NCBI GenBank assembly: GCA_015501075.1
Contig: JADNYJ010000281.1
Span: 1-43,338 of the forward strand
Direction: 5' to 3'
Source: Gymnopilus junonius
Lineage: Eukaryota > Basidiomycota > Agaricomycetes > Agaricales > Galerinaceae
DNA: 43,338 bases
Each line of letters begins with the position of its first letter. Within the stretch, counting starts at the first letter, position 1. The notes beneath the pieces are model-generated. The model did not search any database and was not told where the DNA came from. It worked only from the letters and a program-made list of their open reading frames with translations. Below, piece after piece: positions 1 through 8,607 of the stretch. A program made the translations under genes and the position numbers.

Positions 1-115
1 TGCGGCCTTCAGTCAACGTCACCATTCTGACCAGCTGTGAAAGAGGAATTAAGGTGTGTACATATTCAGCCTGAGAATAAGTCTGCAATTCAGGCTGATT
101 GACATGTGCCTTGAA

Positions 116-1202
116 TCAAAATTTGCCTCCTGTGCCTGAGTCATATGCAGAACAAATATAAGCTTCAATGTCCTTCATATGCACAGCATGCTTGGCCTGT
201 CCTCCACCTACTCTATGATACAATGTTGATGAAGAATTTTGGCATGTAGCCACAGGTGAGCATTGTTTTGAATTTAAATAGATTGAATAGCTCTTCCTAT
301 GAGCACTAAATTTTGGAGTATATTTGTGATGTCTCTTAGGCAATGAAAGTACGTCAGACAGAAACCATAAGCTAAAATGTATCTGTTGAATGATATGGGT
401 AGAATTTTGCTGGATAGCTGTATATAATACACTCAGGGCCAAGACTTTATAGTCATGCTTTTGAATATGGTTACATGTCAGTGAAAGCTTAAGCCTAGAA
501 AGGCTGATGTCAGATAAGTGAGAGTGCACACCAACAAAACTCAAATGAAATATCATGTGAGATAGTGATATGTGCCAGTAGGATTGAGATTCAAAAGCAA
601 AAAGCACATCAGAAGTGGAAAAGAATTTGACAAATTGAATGGAGAAATGGGTTAATCTAGTTTGCCACTTGAGAGAGAGTGGAATATATACACTTTGACA
701 TAGGTCATCCAGGTGCAGAAGATTGGGGTAAATAGCCTGATCATTGCTAGGCCAAGGAAGATATACACCCTGAGATAGGTCATATGGGTGCAGATAAGTG
801 AAATTATTAGCCTGATTAGACTCAGAAATATATACACCATGACGTAGGTCATTTAGGTGTGGAGAAGTGAAACCAATAGCCTGCACAGTACCAGGCCAAT
901 GACAAATACACTCTGCATTGATAAGTGCAAGTTGAGAATACCCATAAAGGGTGCCCCCAAATTCTGGAAGCTGAAACTGAGGTAGATTTTGTCAAGTATA
1001 AAATTTCATGACCTGCAGCCATTCTCAGTTGATTGGGAAATAACCAAGGCGAAGGATACGCACTGAGATCATCATAGGTTTGTCTATCACCAACATCAGA
1101 GCTCTGCCCAGAGTCAGGAGCAGCAAGCTCAGAGAATAGAGCTCCCAAGATGCCAATACAAATGCAGAGAAAGAGAGAAGATGGCCTCATTTCAGTCTTC
1201 AA
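116..1202 (-). CDS. Candidate secreted protein with ~23-residue repeats (spliced, function unknown)
   Basis: I do not recognise this family. The minus-strand ATG at 1200-1202 opens a hydrophobic signal-peptide-like N-terminus (MRPSSLFLCICIGILGALFS) followed by a polar stretch. A 49-nt intron can be placed at 964-1012 (donor GTCATG, acceptor TTCCAG). Splicing it joins the first exon to the frame that runs down to 116. That second frame holds three to four imperfect copies of a unit of about 23-25 residues, with the core HL-x-DL-xx-GVYI. The last third (116-600) has no repeats and may be untranslated. The donor is weak, so the model is tentative. Secretion is inferred only from the N-terminus. 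Tandem DNA repeats lie upstream at 1340-1506. Confidence 0.35.
686..915. repeat. Degenerate tandem repeat, about 69-75 bp unit
   Basis: Copies begin with ATATACAC at 686, 761 and 830, each followed by a TAGGTCAT block and a TAGCCTG block. A fourth, weaker copy starts near 905. The spacings of 75 and 69 are multiples of three, as expected for a coding repeat, and they match the repeated GVYI core of the minus-strand frame. Confidence 0.7.
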
Positions 1203-1339
1203 ACAGAGGTAAAATCAGACTATGCAAGCAAGTGCGAATGGGATAAGAAGAAGATTCAACAAGGTCACATGAGCAACATTGATTTCAGCCAATTGATGAC
1301 ACAGTCAAGTGACTGTGATCTATCATCTGACCCTGGGTG

Positions 1340-1506
1340 CTGAATAAGCTGACTACTGGTCAGTAGAAAATCTATTTCAGGAGTGCACAGCATTACTGAA
1401 TAAGCCAACTACTGGTCGATGGGAAGTCAAATTTATTTTGGGAGTACACAGCATTGCTGAATAAGCCAACTACTGGTTGGTGAAGATTCTATTTCGGGAG
1501 TGGACA
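1340..1506. repeat. Three-copy tandem repeat, 56-61 bp unit
   Basis: CTGAATAAGC recurs at 1340, 1396 and 1457, each followed by ACTACTGGT and then a block resembling TATTTYGGGAGTGSACA. It lies upstream of the candidate secreted-protein gene. Nothing else is visible between 1203 and 1684. Confidence 0.75.
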
Positions 1507-1684
1507 ACAGGAACATCTGCTACTCAACCCTATCGACCAAATTTACAGAGAATATATGAAACTGGCTGCTGCTTCTGAGCATCACTCAATAAAAGCATAG
1601 ATGCAATCACATACATTTAAGCTCCAGAGGTTGGTGGCTTAGCGCAGTCAGACACATTAGCTACAGTGTTGACAACCTCAACAT

Positions 1685-1902
1685 TATTGAGCGCAGCGTA
1701 ATAAATTTATATGAGATCGTAAAAATACTCGACTGTCCTCTGGACAGTCTATATACCTATGTACTTATTTACTAGATAATTCTACTAATTTCTAAATACT
1801 GGAAAGTACTACGGTGGATGAGTAAGAATATTAATATGCAAAGGAATAAATAAGTGCCATTAAGCATGTCGCGTGTTGGCTGATCACCTGATTATCCCAA
1901 CA
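1685..1902 (-). repeat. copia 3' LTR
   Basis: This 218-bp LTR reads TGTTGGG to CTCAATA on the minus strand. By eye it differs from the other LTR at 11 positions, about 95% identity. Ten differences are transitions, and most fall at CpG or at sites where TG faces CA. It contains a short perfect hairpin, ACTGTCC-TCT-GGACAGT, at 1732-1748, next to a TATATA stretch. Confidence 0.95.
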
Positions 1903-4900
1903 CTCCCCCTTGGTCAGGCAACACTCCGAGTTCATACATAAAATTCTCGTGTGCCAGTTTATTTAGTGCTTTGGTAAATATATCCACAAGGTTTTCATCT
2001 GTTTTGATGTAGACTACGTCGATAATTCTGGTTTCCACGAGATCTCGTAAGAAATGATAAGATATGTCGATATGCTTTGTTCTCGCATGGAATTCCGGGT
2101 GGTGAGAAATTGAGATAGCTGCCTGATTGTCTGAAAAAATAGTGGAGGTCGTCGGGATTGGTAAATCGAGCTCTGAAAATAAAGATCTATGCCAGATTAC
2201 TTGTTTGGCAATATGAGTGGTGGAGACATATTCTGCCTCAACTGTTGAAAGAGCAACAGTATTTTGCTTTTTCGAGCTCCAGGCAATGGCTCCCCCTGCC
2301 ATAGTAATTACATAACCACTGATTGATTTTCTGTCAAGGTTGGCAGCCCAATCAGCATCACAATAGATGTGTAATTGATCATTTAATAAATGATCTTCTT
2401 CTCCTCTGAACGTGAGAGCATGGTTCCGGGTACCTTTGAGGTAACAAAATATTCATTTTACAGCTGCCCAGTGTTTCAGTTTTGGATTTGATGTGTATTG
2501 CGCAAGTTTATGAGTTGAATAAGCAATATCTGGTTGTGTTCCATGTGCCAAGTACATTAATGATCCAATAAGCACCACATATCCATGAGAGATCAAAGTT
2601 TCTTCATCCTCCTTGTCGACATTTCCATATTTGGTGTTGTCATCGAGTTTAACATGGGGATCAAGGGGTGTCATTATGGGGTTGGCATCCTGTAATTTAA
2701 ATTTCTGGAGTAGGATGTCAATAAAATGAGTTTGCGAGAGGATAATAATGTGGTCCCCTTGATGTATTTTGATTCCCAATAATAATGATGGCTGTCTGAG
2801 TGACTTGATGTCAAAATGTGCTTGTAGATCCTTTTCTGTCTGATCATTTTCTTCATCCATTGTTGAGATAGCGATGAAATCATCGACCCATATTAATAGA
2901 ATTGTGAATTCTTCTCCGTTTCGCCTAATATAGCAGCAGTAGTCTGTTTTTAGCTGCGAGAATCCTAATTTTGTGAGTACAGAGTCAAGTTCATGGTTCC
3001 ACACATTTCTGGCTTGCTTCAATCCATAAAGGGATTTGATTAATTTGCAGATGTGATCCGTTCCGTCTGAATAGCCTTCCGGTTGTGCCATAAATATCTC
3101 CTCTTTTAGGTTCCCATGTAGATAGGCGCCCTTGACATCAAATTGCCGTAATTTTAAATTGTGTATGGCAGCAAATGCGAGGATTGTGCACAAAGTTTCA
3201 AAGCACATGACTGGTGCAAAGGTCCCATCATTGCTGAAGTCTGTTCCGGGCTTCTGGGAAAATCCCTGAGCAACCAATCGTGCCTTGAATTTAATTAATT
3301 TGCCATTTTCATCATGCTTCTTGGTAAATACCCATCGGCAACCTATTGCTTTGCAGTCTGGAGGTAATTCAGCAATTTGCCATGTTCCCATCTGCTGCAA
3401 AGTTCTATATTCTTCGTCCATAGCAGCCTTCCAATCAGCTGCTTCTTTTCCTGCAAGCGCTTCTTCAGGGTTCTTTGGTAAATCCGGTTCAGAAGCCATC
3501 AATGATAATTCTCCCTTCGTAAATAGTTCATCAAATGATTGGCTGATGGCTACATTGGCTCATTCCTTAGCCGTTGATTTAGCTTTTGATGATTCTGTAG
3601 GTCTGGAGATCTCCGGTTCAATAAATCGTGGTGCAGGAATGCGAGAGCTGGGATTTGCAAGGAGTTTGTAATCAATTTGTTTGGTCCTATCACGTAAATT
3701 CCTTTGGTTTTGAGGTATTGTTTGCTGTCCATCAGGTGTAACAGGTCAATTTTCCTGTTTCTGATTATTTTCCGAAGGGGTTTGCTGAGGTGAATTGTCC
3801 AAAATCTCCCCCTCGGCTCACAAACCCGGTAATTCGGTTGGACCTTGCCATTCCTTCAGCTCCTCATTTTCATTAAAGGTAAAATTCCATGAGACCTTGA
3901 CTGTCCGGGTGCGTGCATCATAGTAACAGACTGCTTTTGATCCGTCGTCGAATCCCATTAGCTTCATCTTCCTTGATTTTGGTTGTAACTTTGTTCTATT
4001 TTGGGATTCATCCAAGATCCATATGTCACTGCCCCATTCTCATAAGTGGGAAATGTCTGGCTTCTTTCCTTTGAAGGCTTCATAAGGGGTTTTGTCCTCC
4101 AATGCATGGGTAGGTGCCCGATTCCATAGATAATTTGCATGTGCAATGGCTTCATCCCATAAAAATGCTGGCATTCCTTTTTCAATCATCATTGCCCTTG
4201 CTAGTTCCAATAGAGTTCAATTAAATCTTTCTGCAACTCCATTTTGCGATGGTGAATAAGGTGCTGTTGCTTCAATTGTTATCCCTTTGCAAAGTGCCCA
4301 GTCCTTTAACTTCTGATTGATTAATTCCTTTCCATTATCCATCCGGATCTATTTCACATGCCGCCCAGTTTGCCACTCGATCCACTCCACATGTCCTTCC
4401 ACTTTAGCCTTGGCTTCTCCCTTGTTCCATAAAAATAGAACATGTCCATACCGGGTGCAATCATCAATGAAGGAAACATAGTATCTTTGATGTCCAATTG
4501 ATTCAATGGGTGCAGGTCCCCATACATCAGACATAACTCTTTCTCCTGGTAATTCTGCATGATGTTCTGCTTCTTTTGGGTATGCCCTATGTGCTTGCTT
4601 TGCCTGTATGCAAGCCTCGCACGTGTGTGAAGGGATACTGGATTCATCTATTAATAGGCCTTCCACCAGATTGTCCGAATTAAGACGTTGCAGTGCTTTG
4701 ATCGAGATGTGCCCGAATCTCCGATGCCATTGATCCCAAGATATTTTTGGCATGGTTGCAATATTAGTGCGTTCTTGGTCCAGTATGACTGCTCGGGCAT
4801 GGAGTTTGAAGAGGTTCCCAACTAATGTTCCTTTCCCAATGACAATTCCATTTTGTCCTTCAATATACACCCATTTTCTTGCTCAAGAATTGTTCCTCCT

Positions 4901-5254
4901 GCTCGCAGAAATTTCCCATCTGAAAATAGACAGTTCTCGGCCTCGGGGACATATAGCGTGTCCGAAAGTTTGTGTGTAAAATAGTTCCATCAACATCAAA
5001 GTTGACTGCCATGGTTCCTCGGCCTTTTGCGATGGTTTTGGCTCCTCCGAAGCCAGTTATTTCTTCATGTCCGGGATGGAATTCAATAAATGCATTATGG
5101 ATATTGCAAATTGGTGAGGTAGTGCCGGAATCCTTTAGCCATCATATTTGCCAATTTCCAAAGAGAAATTTCTGGGTGTGTGTGCCATGTATGCCCTTTC
5201 ATTTAAGGTTTGATTGACTTCTTGTACCTGGTTTGCCTTGTTTCAGTTTGGTCC
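1892..5254 (-). pseudogene. pol: copia pol: protease, integrase, reverse transcriptase, RNase H
   Basis: The protease has the DSG motif (DSGTTSPI) at 5109-5132. The integrase zinc region and core are at about 4350-4800, with a WDQWHRRFGH start, a CEAC pair and FIDDCTRY. The other catalytic residues lie in MDNGKE and QNGVAERFN, at about 4200-4345. Reverse transcriptase occupies 2453-3502, with FDVKGAYLHG and a WVDD catalytic box in place of the usual YVDD. RNase H occupies 1892-2452 (CDADWA, VEAEY, TKHIDI). Internal stops are at 5243, 5142, 4349, 4217, 4040, 3818, 3746, 3560 and 2453. All are TGA except a TAG at 4349, and several sit where the family has arginine (for example VK-R-I before the RNase H). 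Frame changes near 4980 and 4875 are each explained by loss of one base from an A or G run; a third lies between gag and protease. Confidence 0.93.
1903..1911 (-). other. copia polypurine tract
   Basis: On the minus strand AAGGGGGAG lies directly before the 3' LTR. This is the expected position for the plus-strand DNA primer. The pol frame reads through it and ends just inside the LTR. Confidence 0.85.
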
Positions 5255-6043
5255 TCACCTTCCTTTGGGTCCTTGACCCTCGCGTCCTCCTCCTTTGGCC
5301 CAACAGTCCTTTGAGAGGTGACCTTTCTTGTGACAATTATAGCACTCCTTGTCTGAATTGTCTGATTTAGTGCTTGGCTTCCATTTTCCCTTCTCCTTCA
5401 CTTGTAGGGTAGTAGCCATATCCACGGTCCAGCCTTTACGTCGCTGATCCTCTTCTAATAATATCACAACTAGCTCATGTGATTTCAACTCCGGTTTGTT
5501 GCCACTTGATCCAAGATAAGATGAGGTATAATTATCCCAAGATTCCGGAAGTGATGTGATCAAGATCATGATGAAATCTTCATCCAAAACGAGGTTGCCC
5601 ATAGTATGTAGTTCCTCCTGTAGCTTCCGTAGATTGGATACATGATCCACCATATTAAATCCTTCTTCAGCAGTGGCACGGTAAAGTGCTCTTTGAGTGG
5701 CAAGTATGCCTAAACGGCCCTTTGATTCCTTAACCATAGTGAGTTGTTTCCACATGTCACGCGCTGTCATGGCGCCACTGATGTGAATCATTTCCGAGTC
5801 ACCTAATGCCAATTCTATCTGCGTCCTGGCCTTCGAGTCCCCTAAATTCCATCTTTCCTGTATAGACACCTGATCCGAGGTGCTTGTTCCATCGGCTGAT
5901 TTTGGAGCGTCTTCTAAGACATATTTCTCCAATCCAAGGTCACGTAATACTGCAAGCATATGTCGCTTCCATGGTAACCAATTGTCGGCCTTCAGCAATT
6001 CCATTCGGTAAGAGCCTGATGTATACGAAGCTTCTTCTGCCAT
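5255..6043 (-). CDS. gag: copia Gag polyprotein with zinc knuckle
   Basis: This intact 262-residue frame starts MAEEASYTSG and resembles the gag polypeptide of copia-type elements. It has a helical capsid-like body with DNWLPWKRHM near the N-terminus and a long central helical region, followed by one CX2CX4HX4C zinc knuckle (CYNCHKKGHLSKDC) near residue 235. The C-terminus is Gly/Arg rich. The frame ends in TGA. A second TGA 12 bases on and the continuing homology suggest that both are mutated arginine codons, and that gag and pol were once one frame. Gag would package element RNA in cytoplasmic particles. Confidence 0.92.
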   Translation of the reverse strand: MAEEASYTSGSYRMELLKADNWLPWKRHMLAVLRDLGLEKYVLEDAPKSADGTSTSDQVSIQERWNLGDSKARTQIELALGDSEMIHISGAMTARDMWKQLTMVKESKGRLGILATQRALYRATAEEGFNMVDHVSNLRKLQEELHTMGNLVLDEDFIMILITSLPESWDNYTSSYLGSSGNKPELKSHELVVILLEEDQRRKGWTVDMATTLQVKEKGKWKPSTKSDNSDKECYNCHKKGHLSKDCWAKGGGREGQGPKGR

Positions 6044-6126
6044 GTTGATGAGTTAAAAATAGGATGAGAGCGAGTGGGGCTGCCTAGCAGAGTAAGTCGA
6101 GTTGTTTCTTTGTTTAATTAGTTATG

Positions 6127-6142
6127 GCTGGGGCCCATAACC
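6127..6142 (-). other. copia primer-binding site (half-tRNA-iMet type)
   Basis: On the minus strand GGTTATGGGCCCC follows the 5' LTR end directly. The plus strand reads GCTGGGGCCCATAACC, which matches the anticodon arm of eukaryotic initiator tRNA-Met (GCTGGGCCCATAACC) with one extra G. Drosophila copia primes from such an internal tRNA fragment, not from the tRNA 3' end. Confidence 0.8.
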
Positions 6143-6360
6143 TATTGAGCGCAGCATAATAATTTTATATAAGATCATAAAAATACTCGACTGTCCTCTG
6201 GACAGTCTATATACCTATGTACTTATTTACTAGATAATTCTACTAATTTCTAAATACTGGAAAGTGCTACGGCAGATGAGTAAGAATATTAATATGCAAA
6301 GGAATAAATAAGCGCCATTAAGTACATCGCGTGTTGGCTGATCACCTGATTATCCCAACA
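6143..6360 (-). repeat. copia 5' LTR
   Basis: This 218-bp partner of 1685-1902 has exactly the same length, with the first bases TGTTGGGATA on the minus strand. It is flanked on the outside by AACAT (6361-6365) and on the inside by the primer-binding site. Confidence 0.95.
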
Positions 6361-6663
6361 AACATCTTTGCTAATCTCTTCATCTGAGGCAACACTGGCG
6401 TCGGCAGTGTGGGAGGCGATGGAAACAGAGCTGTGGGTACCAAATTTGTCGCTGTTGGCAGCATTTGCATGCTCGAATGCTCTGGATAAAGCAAAATCAA
6501 TAAAACTTGATGGATTCTTGACAAAAAAGTCGGAGATGGAAGGTGAAGATGGAGTTATCATGAACTCAGCAAAAACCTCAAGAACAACCCATGTTGCAGA
6601 GACCATGAAAACCGGGAGACCATGAGTTATGTTGCAGAGACCATGAAAACTGGCAAGCTGCAA
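6361..6663 (-). pseudogene. Reading frame of unknown function split by the copia insertion
   Basis: I do not recognise the protein. The minus-strand frame is Ser/Ala rich (for example FALSRAFEHANAANSDKFG) and runs into the LTR in frame. Joining it to the other side of the element at the AACAT duplication (1680-1684) keeps the frame open for about 19 more codons and ends at a TAA near 1619. That suggests the element landed in coding sequence. A tandem duplication of about 26 bp (6590-6615 and 6629-6653) lies in its 5' part. No start codon can be fixed. Confidence 0.35.
6590..6653. repeat. Short tandem duplication, period about 38 bp
   Basis: ATGTTGCAGAGACCATGAAAAC occurs at about 6591 and again at 6630, separated by GGGAGACCATGAGTT. 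It is a small local duplication of no clear function. Confidence 0.7.
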
Positions 6664-6853
6664 GTGAAGAAGACATGCAACAAGACATATAAAATGTCAG
6701 CTCCACTGACAATTATACGACCAGTGCATGCTTATTTTCACAGTGCATAGCAAGCGGTTATCTGGTCAGCCAACACAACTTTGTTATGACCTGAACGAAT
6801 GATGAGGTTAGAGTGATGCATCAGACTTTGAAATGATACCGGGAGTTACCGGC

Positions 6854-7303
6854 TCAATTAGCGTAACAAGACAGCTGACTATAACAACTCGTCCTATAAA
6901 TAGGACTCGTAACGACGGTGTAGTATTGCGTGCAGTCGATGTGGACAAGGAGACGCAGTATGCCAGGTTTAGTTGAAGGTTGCTGCATGACTGTTAATTT
7001 CAGGATTCCAGGTGGTAATGTCATCAACATGATATTATACTTGTCCTTCATGACAGAGCAATTATTGCCCGACATGATGGTGTAATCCTCCAGGCAACCA
7101 TTGGTGATAGTCCCAGGAGCGACATTGGTAGGCGAACCAGTTGAAGTAGACAGGCCAAGTAGGAGGTTAGAGCAGTCAGCCATGATCTCGGGATTCCAAG
7201 TGACGATGTTGGATGAAGTGGTACTGAACTCGTCCTCCATGATGCTACAGGTGTCGCCTAATGCAATGGTGTAATATGCCAGACACCCATCTGTGATATT
7301 CAC
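6854..7303 (-). pseudogene. LysM-domain protein remnant (two LysM motifs)
   Basis: Fungal LysM domains bind chitin oligomers. Many are secreted and mask chitin or act in cell-wall biology. The first LysM here is clear: GCLAYYTIALGDTCSIM followed by IVTWNPEIMADCSNLLLG, with the usual Cys spacing and the WNP core. The second begins NGCLEDYTIMSGNNC, but its WNPEI core lies in another frame after about 7030, so it is broken. A linker like TSTGSP-NV also precedes the first domain, which suggests a lost upstream LysM repeat. No signal peptide is visible and a stop precedes the first domain. This is a tail fragment of a multi-LysM protein. Confidence 0.7.
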
Positions 7304-7593
7304 ATTATCCGGCGGACCAGTATTAGTACTTCTACATTAACTTTCAGGACGGTTCACTGACACTATCTTTTTGCTCCAAAATCCGTACAGGTAGTAGTGG
7401 CCTAGAAATAGGCCAGATCATCTATGAGTCGACCACCACCACACTGGCCTGGACACTTAAGCTCGCGAGTCAAACTCTGAATAACAGATGAAATTTACAG
7501 GTCACTACATAATACATTGCCAATACAACACACTATACTCTTACAATGCCATACATACTACATTCATTCACTTACCAATTGTAGAAGACAAGA
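7304..7593. other. Gene-free stretch between the LysM remnant and the CHAT gene
   Basis: I see no open frame, repeat or regulatory motif here beyond short A/C-rich runs. Confidence 0.4.
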
Positions 7594-8460
7594 GTGCATA
7601 TTTCAATTGATTTACGAGGAGGAGAACCAGCGGGTGTGTTAGGGTGGCTCATAAGCAGTTGGATTTCATTTTTACCAATACATGCTGCTGGTGATCATAT
7701 GCAAGCGATGAAGACTGGAGAGCCTTGTACCGTCATGGACAAGGTAATTTCATCCTACACCCCTACCCTCCGCGCCCTTGAATATGCACGGAAGTCAGCC
7801 AAAGACATGTCGTTAGCTGAAAAATCCCACCCAAGTACTGCTGTATTAATCAGCATGCCTACTACTCCTGATGACCAGGACCTGACAAATGTATCAAAGG
7901 AAGTTGCTTCTGTCAAAGAAATCATCCATACCTTCTTCCAGGTCACCAGTTTGGAGCATCCAAGAAGACAGGATGTCATTCCTCTACTGAAGCAAGTATC
8001 TGTCGCCCATTTTGCTTGTCATGGTGTCGCCGACAGCAGTGACCCTTCTCTCAGCAAGCTTAAACTCCAAGACTGGAAGCGAAATCCTCTCGATGTTCGC
8101 TTCCTACTTCGCAATTCATTTGACTGGCTTAGATTGGTCTACTTGCCGCCTGCGAAACGGTGCTCAACAAAGTTACTCAACTTCGAGAGGAATCTATTCA
8201 TCCATCTGCAGCATTCCAGATGGCAGGTGTTCCTTACGCCATTGCCTCAATGTGGAATGTCGAGGACAACACTTCTGTGCAGATAGCCAGTGACTTCTAC
8301 TTCCATCTTGCTGTAGGAACAGAATTTAACTTGGAGAAGTCTGCAGAGGCTTTGCACTATGCTACTATGAAGGCCCGGAACGCAGGTATAGATGCGACAT
8401 TTTAGGGAGCATTTATTCATTCCGGTGCTTGATGGCTGGATCTCCTTCATGGGCAACAGA
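7594..8460 (+). pseudogene. CHAT-domain (caspase-like) gene fragment, frameshifted
   Basis: CHAT domains are caspase-HetF-type cysteine proteases. In Agaricomycetes they usually follow long TPR regions. Visible here are FLPIHAAGDH, the conserved TVMDKVISSYTPTLRALEYA block, VAHFACHGVAD with the putative catalytic His (about 8010-8030), and then ACETVLNKVTQLREESIHPS with the putative catalytic Cys (about 8145). AFQMAGVPYAIASMWNVED follows. His and Cys lie in different frames. Loss of one base near 8140 (after LVYL) explains the shift. A further frame change follows the TAG at 8403, after which the C-terminal tail can be read to about 8460. The TPR part is missing upstream. This is a truncated, non-functional copy as read. 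Confidence 0.75.
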
Positions 8461-8607
8461 CGTAGTATCATTACACAGAAAAACTTCTACATGACATGCA
8501 GTAGTATGAACTTGTATGCAAATGCATCTATAGTTTGTGTTGGCTATGAGATGAAAGGTTCGGTGGTAACAAATGAATCCAGGGTATCTTGTATATGTAA
8601 ATTACTT

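Larger units (their letters stand above)
1685..6360 (-). mobile_element. Complete Ty1/copia LTR retrotransposon, decayed
   Basis: A 4676-bp element lies on the minus strand, bounded by two 218-bp LTRs and a perfect 5-bp target duplication (AACAT at 1680-1684 and 6361-6365). The order gag, protease, integrase, reverse transcriptase, RNase H is the Pseudoviridae (copia) order. A primer-binding site abuts the 5' LTR and a polypurine tract abuts the 3' LTR. The gag frame is intact, but pol carries about ten stop codons and at least three frameshifts, so the copy is inactive. It sits inside another open reading frame, which closes up when the element is removed. Confidence 0.95.

Noticed and set aside
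686..1506. The tandem repeats as a CRISPR array.
   Set aside because: The copies are degenerate and adjacent, with no unique spacers, and the genome is eukaryotic.
6891..6906. GTCCTATAAATAGGAC as a promoter TATA box.
   Set aside because: It is a neat 7-bp palindrome, but it lies beyond the end of the LysM remnant, and no gene start follows on either strand.
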